A stretch of 64,000 nucleotides of DNA from Rhodococcus sp. OK302 (GTDB lineage: Bacteria; Actinomycetota; Actinomycetes; Mycobacteriales; Mycobacteriaceae). The stretch covers positions 3,322,501-3,386,500 of the forward strand of contig NZ_NPJZ01000001.1 of the NCBI RefSeq assembly GCF_002245895.1, written 5' to 3'. Position 1 is the stretch's first letter. Each line of letters starts with the position of its first letter. The position numbers and the translations under genes were made by a program. Below, one piece after another: positions 54,280 to 61,140 of the stretch. The notes below the pieces were generated by a model. The model made no database searches, was not told the origin of the DNA, and was given only the letters and a program-made list of their open reading frames with translations.

Positions 54280-57200
54280 GTGGTGGAACCTATCGACGTC
54301 AGGAAGTCCGTAGAAAATAGTTCCGTAGAGCACATATCGAGCGCCGAGTATTTTCCGTTGTCCGCGGCGCAACGAGCGACCTGGTTCGCGCAACAAATTC
54401 AACCCGACGTACCGATTTCGATTGCGCATTACGTCGAGTTGCGCGGAGAACTCGATGTTGACCTGTTGCGACAGGAAACCGTTGCGGTTGCACACGAGTT
54501 TCAGTCACCGTTACTCAAGGTGATCGAGATCGATGGCCGTCCGATGCAGTACGTGGACAACACGATCGATATTCCTGTCGACTTCATCGATTTTCGTGGC
54601 GAGGCCGACCCGGTTGCCGCTGCGCACGATCTGATGAATCGGGACTACCAGAGGCAACTCGATCTCGGAGTCGATCGACTGGTAGAAACCTCGATCCTGT
54701 GTGTGGGGCCTTCGCATTACCTGTGGTACAGCCGCATTCATCACGTCGCGCTCGACGGATACGGTGCCATGACGATGATGAACCGCATCGCGCACCGCTA
54801 TTCTGCCGCGGTCGCCGGCTGTGAACCGGACTTGAATCACGCTGCCGCCCAGCGTGAGCTGTACGAGATCGACTCTCGCTATCGGTCGTCGGATCGGTAT
54901 GTAGCAGATCGGGAGTACTGGGCGACGCGAACTTCAGCGCTCGAAGGCTCGACCCTGTCCGATGTGTCGGCACCCTCACTGGCGAGGAGCAGAGTCGAAA
55001 GTGCCTTGCTCTCCGGCGCGGCGTGTGTCGGGCTCGAGGAATCCGAGCGGCAGGCAGCAACGGTTGTTGCCGCCATCGCCTGCTATCTGGCGCGGATGAC
55101 TTCCAAAACCTCTGTACTGGTGAATGTTCCGTTGTCCGGACGAACAACGTCCGCCCTTCGCAAGTCCGGCGGCATGATGGTCAACGTTGCGCCACTCGCG
55201 ATTTCGGTTGACGAAGGGGATACAGTATCCGAACTCGTGACTTCGGTTCAGCAAGAACTGATGGGTGCGTTGCGGCATCAGCGGTGCAGTTTGGACGATA
55301 TCCGCCGCGATCTCGGTCGCAGCGGGGACGGATTGTCCGGACCCATGGTCAACGTCATGCTGTTCCGGCAGAACATCGCCCTGGGCTCGATGGTGGGCGA
55401 GTACCACATCGTCACGTCCGGTCCGGTCGAAGATCTGCTGATCAACGTGTACCCGAGCGGCACGCGAGCAGAGATCTTTGTCGACTTCCGAGCAAATCCG
55501 AATCGATACACAGACTCCGCGCTCCGGACACACCACACGCAGTTCGTTGAATTGTTGGAAGAGTTCATCGCGTCAGACCCGGGCGCCAAGCTCGACACAA
55601 TTCACCGGGCGACAGCTCTCGAAGGCGAGCGACGACATCGAATAGTTGACCAACTCGAATACTGGAAGAATCAGCTTTCGGGGATTCCGGAGCTTCTGAA
55701 ATTGCCGTCCGATCGGGCTCGGCCGGCCTCGCAATCCCTGCGAGTCGATGGCGCCCGAGTCCAGATCGGCGCTGATACCCACCGCAGAGTGATCGAAGTG
55801 GCCGCCGACCACAGCGCCACTAGTTTTGCGGTTTTGCATGCGGCTTTCGCCGTGCTGCTGAGCAGGCTTTCGGGCACATCCGACGTGGTGGTCGGAACGG
55901 CGGTCTCCGGGCCCGCAGACGTCATTGTGCTGCGGACCCGCGTTGAGATGGAAATGTCCTTCGTGCATCTCCTGTGTCTGGTTCGGGACACCGATGCGGA
56001 GGCCTTCGATCACAGCGAGGTTCCTTTCGAAGAGTTGGTTCGGTCGCTCGAGATGGGTGATTCTCCGGCATATTCCCCGATCGCCCAGGTGATGTTTGAG
56101 GATCGTGATGGGGAAGAAGGTGTGGGGGACAATGGAATCGGCCGGTTCGATCTTCGGGTGACCGCGTCGGAGGTTTTCGATGCAGGAGGCAATCCTGCCG
56201 GCATCACGGTGAATCTCGGGTTCGCGACAGATCTGTTCGACGCGGAGACTGTTCGTGGTCTCGGGACGAGATTTCGCCGCATTCTGGAGGCGATCACGAT
56301 CACCCCCGATATCGGAGTAGGCGACATCGATATCCTCGTCGATGCCGAACGTCGAACTCTCGTTCCGGTTCAGGGCGCAGTGGCCCGCTCGGAACGCACG
56401 CTACCGGAACTGTTCGATGCTGCAGCACAAGCGAATCCTGACGGCGTAGCCCTCTCGTATTGCGGTGTCACGTTGACCTATCGCGAAGTGGACGAGCGCT
56501 CGAACCAGCTCGCGCGAGTCTTGGTCGCACAGGGAATTGGCACGGAAGACTATGTAGCGCTGGGGATTGCACGCTCGATCGAGTCCGTCCTGTCCGTGCT
56601 GGCGATAGCCAAGACTGGCGCGGCATTTGTACCGGTGGATCCGAGTTTTCCCGCAGACCGGATCCAGCACATGTTGGATGATTCCGGTGCGGCCGCCGGA
56701 GTGACTGTGTCTGCTGATCGCTCGCGACTGCCGAATTCGATTCCGTGGCTGGTGCTCGACGACCCAGAGTTTCGGACGGAGTGTTCGACGCAAGCAGCGT
56801 TCGGAGTTACCGACGCTCAACGTATCCGGCCGCTCCACCGGGATAATCCCGCCTACGTGATTTACACGTCCGGTTCTACGGGCAGACCGAAAGGCGTCCC
56901 GGTCACCCATCGAGGCCTGGACAACCTTGCCGCCGAGCATCTTTCACGATTCGGGGCGACGCAAGACTCGCGGATCCTGCATTTTTCCACGCCGAGTTTC
57001 GATGCGTCGGTCTCCGAGTATCTGCACGCCTTCGGTGCCGGAGCGACGATGGTGATCGTTCCGCCCACGATTTACGGTGGGGAGGAGTTGTCCCGGTTTT
57101 TGAGAAATGAGCGGGTCACGCACGGATTCATAACAACTGCTGCGCTCGGAACTGTTGAACCGGAGGGACTTTCAGAATTTCAGGATGTGGTGTTCGGTGG

Positions 57201-60200
57201 CGAGGCGTGCCCGCCGGAGTTGGTGAAGCGGTGGGCGTCGGGTCGGAGGTTGTGTAATGCCTACGGGCCGACTGAGGCAACTGTCATGGCGAACATCAGT
57301 GAACCGATGTCACCGGCGGACGCGATCACCCTGGGCGGACCGCTGCGAGGAATCTGCGAGGTAGTTCTCGACGCACGGTTGAAGGCGGTACCACTTGGAG
57401 TCGCGGGGGAACTGTACGTCGCGGGCGAAGCACTGGCCCGCGGGTATCACGGCAAATCTGCGTTGACGGCGGAACGCTTCGTAGCCAATCCCTTTGGTAG
57501 CCCGGGTGAGCGGATGTACCGAACCGGGGATGTAGTGCGCTGGCGAACCGATCGCACACTCGAGTACGTCGGCCGCAGTGACTTTCAGGTGAAGGTACGC
57601 GGCTTCCGTATCGAATTGGGCGAGATCGATACCGTCCTCCACACTCATCCACACGTGAGGACAGCGTTGACGACGTCGCGACCAGGGCCGTCGGGCGATA
57701 CGATGCTTGTGTCGTACGTCGTGCCGGTGGCCGGGCAAGTGCTGGTAGCTGCCCAGGTGATGGACTATGTCACAGAGCAATTGCCGACGTATATGATTCC
57801 GGCGGCGATCGTCGTACTGGTCGAGATGCCGATGACGGCGGTGGGGAAGCTCGATCGCGCAGCGTTGCCGGCGCCGCAATTTGTCTCGTCGGAGGCGGAG
57901 TTCCGCGCCCCGACAGGCCGCGTCGAACAGACAGTCGCGCAGGTATTGGCCGATGTACTGGGTGTGGCTCGAATTGGCCGGGGCGACAGCTTCTTCGACC
58001 TCGGAGGAAACTCGCTGGCCGCAACCAGGGTAATTGCGCGACTCAATCGGGCTCTCGGCGTTGACCTCGGTGTCCGGACGCTGTTCGAGGCACCGACGGT
58101 GGAGACTCTGGCACAGCAGATCGGGCAAGCTGCACTGTGGCACCTCGATCGGCCAGTTCTGACGGCACGATCGCGTCCCGACATCATCCCGGTTTCGCCG
58201 GCGCAGCAGCGTATCTGGTTCATCAACCAGTTCGACACCTCCTCGTCGGCCTACAACATCCCGATGGTGGTGCGCCTGTCCGGCGATCTCGATGTGGCGG
58301 CGCTCCGCGCTGCACTGGGTGACGTGATCGAACGGCACGAGTCGCTTCGGACTGTCTATCCGGCATCTGCAGACGGCCCTCATCAGATGATCGTTCCGTC
58401 GGCTCCGGTAGTTCCGGATCTGAGACCGCAGGTGTGCAGCGATGTTGAAACGTCGATCACCGAGTTCGCTTCGCGGGGTTTTGATGTGAGCAAGACGGTG
58501 CCGGTCCGGGGCGTTCTGTTCCGGACCGGACCCGACGAGCACGTCCTCCTGCTGGTGGTTCACCACATTTCGGCCGACGGAGCGTCGCTGGCACCACTCG
58601 CTCGCGATCTGGCAATTGCCTACGACGCGCGTGTTCAGGGGCAGTCGCCAGACTGGAATCCACTCCCGGTGCACTATGCCGATTTCAGTCTGTGGCAGAC
58701 GGAAATTCTTGGTAGCGACCAGGATCCCGACAGCATCATGTCGGCGCAGTTGGACTACTGGAAGTCAGCATTGTCGGACCTCCCCGGCCCGATCGACCTT
58801 CCCTTGGATCGGCCGCGGCCCCGGGACCGTTCGTTACAAGGCGGGATCGTCAAGTTCTCGGTATCTCCGGCGTTGCATCGGGACCTTCTCGCGCTTGCAC
58901 GGCAACACAACTCCACAATGTTCATGGTTATGCATGCAGCACTGGTGGTATTGGCAGCGCGTCTGAGTGGGTCCACGGATATCACCATCGGGACGCCGAC
59001 CGGAGGACGCGGGGAGGAGGCGCTCGACGATCTGGTCGGGATGTTTGTCAACACTGTGGTGCTGCGGACGGCCGTCGACCCGGGCACGACCTTTGCGCAG
59101 ACGCTGTCCGAGGTGCGGAAGGTTGACCTGGAGGCATTCGGACACACCGAGGTGCCGTTCGAGAGAGTGGTGGAAGCGCTCGCACCGGATCGTTCGACGT
59201 CACACTCTCCGCTGTTTCAGATCTTGCTGGAGTTCCAGAACACCGTCGCCCCCAATCTGGAATTGCCGGGACTGTCGGTGGAGGTGGTTGACGTTGATGC
59301 CGGAGTGTCCAAGTTTGATCTGCAGTTGACGCTTGCGGAGCGCTACGACGAGTCGGGTTCTGCGGACGGTATCTCCGGAGCATTCACTTTTGCGTCCGAT
59401 GTGTTCGATCGGCTGACAGTGTCGGGATTCGGGGAGCGATTCATTCGGATTATGGAAAGTGTTGTTGCGGAACCGGATAGGGCTGTCGGCGATATCGAGG
59501 TTCTCGGGCCGGGTGAGCGGGAGTTGGTACTCGATTCGTGGAATGCGACGGGGCATGCGTTGCCGGGGGTGACGTTGGCGGATCTTTTTGATGCGCAGGT
59601 GGCGCGGACGCCGGGTGCTGTTGCGGTGGTGTTCGAGGGTACGGCGTTGTCGTATCGGGAGTTTGATGCTCGGGTGAATCGGTTGGCGAGGTTTTTGATT
59701 TCGGTGGGGGTGGGGCCGGAGGTGTCGGTGGGGGTTGCGGTGGGGCGCAGTGTGGAGTTGTTGGTGGCGATTTATGCGGTGGTGAAGGCGGGTGGGGCGT
59801 ATGTGCCGGTAGATGTGGATCAGCCGGTGGAGCGTGTGGGGTTTGCGGTGTCGTCGGCGGGTGCGGTGTTGATTTTGACGGTTTCCGGTGGCGGTGGTGG
59901 GTTGCCGGTGGGGGTTCGGGTTGTCGAGCTTGATGTTGTTGATGTGTCGGGGTTTTCGTCGGTTCGGGTGACGGATGCGGATCGGGTGGCGCGGTTGTTG
60001 CCGGAGCATCCGGCGTATGTGATGTTTACGTCGGGTTCGACGGGTCGTCCGAAGGGGGTGGTGGTGCCGCAGGTGGGGGTGGTGAATCGGTTGTTGTGGA
60101 TGCAGGATCGGTACCCGTTGTCTTCGGATGATGTGGTGTTGCAGAAGACGCCGGTGACGTTTGATGTGTCGGTGTGGGAGTTGTTCTGGCCGTTGATTGT

Positions 60201-61140
60201 TGGTGCTCGGGTGGTGGTTGCGGTTGCGGGTGGGCATCGTGATCCGGTGTATTTGTCTCGGGTGATTGTGGGGCAGGCGGTGACGGTGGTGCATTTTGTG
60301 CCGTCGATGTTGGATGTTTTTGTGGCGGAGTCGGGTGCGGCGGCGTGTGTGGGGTTGCGGCGGGTGTTTGCGTCGGGTGAGTCGTTGTCGGTGGTGTCGG
60401 CGGTGCGGTTGCGTGATGTGTTGCCGGGTGTTGAGTTGCATAATTTGTATGGTCCGACGGAGGCGTCGGTGGATGTGACGTTTCATGAGTTCGGGTCGGG
60501 TGTTGTTGGGGTTGGGTCGGTTCCGATCGGTGTGCCGGTGTGGAATACGCGGGTGTTTGTGTTGGATTCGCGGTTGCGTCCGGTGCCGGTGGGTGTGGTG
60601 GGGGAGTTGTATCTCGGTGGTGTGCAGTTGGCGCGGGGGTATGTGGGTCGGGCTGATTTGACGGCGGATCGGTTTGTGGCGGATCCGTTCGGGGGGTCGG
60701 GTTCTCGTTTGTATCGGTCGGGGGATGTGGTGCGGTGGGTGCGGTTGAGCGGAGCGAGGGGGGATGTTGCTAGCTCGAGCGGAGTGAGGGGGGATGTTGC
60801 TAGCTCTGGTGAGTTGGAGTATGTGGGGCGTAGTGATTTTCAGGTGAAGTTGCGGGGGCAGCGCGTCGAACTGGGTGAGGTGGAGGCGGTGTTGTTGCGT
60901 CAGGTGGGGGTGGCGCAGGCGGTGGTGGTGTTGCGGGGTGGTGTTGGTGGGGAGTATTTGGCGGGGTTTGTGGTGCCGGTGAGTGGGGTGTCGTTGGATG
61001 TGGGGTGGTGTTGGGGGTGTGGCGGCGGAGTTGGTGGGGTTTATGGTGCCGTCGGTGTTGGTGGTGTTGTCGGGGTTGCCGGTGACGGTGAATGGGAAGT
61101 TGGATCGAAAAGGGCTACCGGATACCGGTTTCAGTGCTGA
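54280..61140 (+). CDS. Non-ribosomal peptide synthetase, first part (C-halfC-A-PCP-C-A, frameshifted)
   Basis: 2286 residues before a stop, of a protein that continues in another phase. Full C domain (25-430; HHVALDG near 154), whose AHYVELRGELD opening is EntF-like; then a half C domain (about 455-690) with no HHxxxDG; A1 (700-1200; YTSGSTGRPKG near 862, GFRIELGEID); PCP1 with DLGGNSL near 1240; C2 (1300-1730; HHISADG near 1428); A2 (about 1750-2240; MFTSGSTGRPKG, FDVSVWELF, GQRVELGEVE). A2 residues read DVWHFSLVDK, the Ser code. The frame leaves the coding phase between about 60990 and 61019; the last 30 residues are frameshifted. GTG start (54280 or 54283). Product unknown. Confidence 0.9.
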   Translation: MVEPIDVRKSVENSSVEHISSAEYFPLSAAQRATWFAQQIQPDVPISIAHYVELRGELDVDLLRQETVAVAHEFQSPLLKVIEIDGRPMQYVDNTIDIPVDFIDFRGEADPVAAAHDLMNRDYQRQLDLGVDRLVETSILCVGPSHYLWYSRIHHVALDGYGAMTMMNRIAHRYSAAVAGCEPDLNHAAAQRELYEIDSRYRSSDRYVADREYWATRTSALEGSTLSDVSAPSLARSRVESALLSGAACVGLEESERQAATVVAAIACYLARMTSKTSVLVNVPLSGRTTSALRKSGGMMVNVAPLAISVDEGDTVSELVTSVQQELMGALRHQRCSLDDIRRDLGRSGDGLSGPMVNVMLFRQNIALGSMVGEYHIVTSGPVEDLLINVYPSGTRAEIFVDFRANPNRYTDSALRTHHTQFVELLEEFIASDPGAKLDTIHRATALEGERRHRIVDQLEYWKNQLSGIPELLKLPSDRARPASQSLRVDGARVQIGADTHRRVIEVAADHSATSFAVLHAAFAVLLSRLSGTSDVVVGTAVSGPADVIVLRTRVEMEMSFVHLLCLVRDTDAEAFDHSEVPFEELVRSLEMGDSPAYSPIAQVMFEDRDGEEGVGDNGIGRFDLRVTASEVFDAGGNPAGITVNLGFATDLFDAETVRGLGTRFRRILEAITITPDIGVGDIDILVDAERRTLVPVQGAVARSERTLPELFDAAAQANPDGVALSYCGVTLTYREVDERSNQLARVLVAQGIGTEDYVALGIARSIESVLSVLAIAKTGAAFVPVDPSFPADRIQHMLDDSGAAAGVTVSADRSRLPNSIPWLVLDDPEFRTECSTQAAFGVTDAQRIRPLHRDNPAYVIYTSGSTGRPKGVPVTHRGLDNLAAEHLSRFGATQDSRILHFSTPSFDASVSEYLHAFGAGATMVIVPPTIYGGEELSRFLRNERVTHGFITTAALGTVEPEGLSEFQDVVFGGEACPPELVKRWASGRRLCNAYGPTEATVMANISEPMSPADAITLGGPLRGICEVVLDARLKAVPLGVAGELYVAGEALARGYHGKSALTAERFVANPFGSPGERMYRTGDVVRWRTDRTLEYVGRSDFQVKVRGFRIELGEIDTVLHTHPHVRTALTTSRPGPSGDTMLVSYVVPVAGQVLVAAQVMDYVTEQLPTYMIPAAIVVLVEMPMTAVGKLDRAALPAPQFVSSEAEFRAPTGRVEQTVAQVLADVLGVARIGRGDSFFDLGGNSLAATRVIARLNRALGVDLGVRTLFEAPTVETLAQQIGQAALWHLDRPVLTARSRPDIIPVSPAQQRIWFINQFDTSSSAYNIPMVVRLSGDLDVAALRAALGDVIERHESLRTVYPASADGPHQMIVPSAPVVPDLRPQVCSDVETSITEFASRGFDVSKTVPVRGVLFRTGPDEHVLLLVVHHISADGASLAPLARDLAIAYDARVQGQSPDWNPLPVHYADFSLWQTEILGSDQDPDSIMSAQLDYWKSALSDLPGPIDLPLDRPRPRDRSLQGGIVKFSVSPALHRDLLALARQHNSTMFMVMHAALVVLAARLSGSTDITIGTPTGGRGEEALDDLVGMFVNTVVLRTAVDPGTTFAQTLSEVRKVDLEAFGHTEVPFERVVEALAPDRSTSHSPLFQILLEFQNTVAPNLELPGLSVEVVDVDAGVSKFDLQLTLAERYDESGSADGISGAFTFASDVFDRLTVSGFGERFIRIMESVVAEPDRAVGDIEVLGPGERELVLDSWNATGHALPGVTLADLFDAQVARTPGAVAVVFEGTALSYREFDARVNRLARFLISVGVGPEVSVGVAVGRSVELLVAIYAVVKAGGAYVPVDVDQPVERVGFAVSSAGAVLILTVSGGGGGLPVGVRVVELDVVDVSGFSSVRVTDADRVARLLPEHPAYVMFTSGSTGRPKGVVVPQVGVVNRLLWMQDRYPLSSDDVVLQKTPVTFDVSVWELFWPLIVGARVVVAVAGGHRDPVYLSRVIVGQAVTVVHFVPSMLDVFVAESGAAACVGLRRVFASGESLSVVSAVRLRDVLPGVELHNLYGPTEASVDVTFHEFGSGVVGVGSVPIGVPVWNTRVFVLDSRLRPVPVGVVGELYLGGVQLARGYVGRADLTADRFVADPFGGSGSRLYRSGDVVRWVRLSGARGDVASSSGVRGDVASSGELEYVGRSDFQVKLRGQRVELGEVEAVLLRQVGVAQAVVVLRGGVGGEYLAGFVVPVSGVSLDVGWCWGCGGGVGGVYGAVGVGGVVGVAGDGEWEVGSKRATGYRFQC
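60748..60807 (+). repeat. 30-bp in-frame tandem duplication in A2
   Basis: Two 30-bp units (60748-60777, 60778-60807) differ at two bases and encode SGARGDVASS and SGVRGDVASS between DVVRWVRL and GELEYVGRSD. It lies in the loop after core motif A7, where A domains usually have only a short spacer. The insertion is in frame. Confidence 0.85.
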
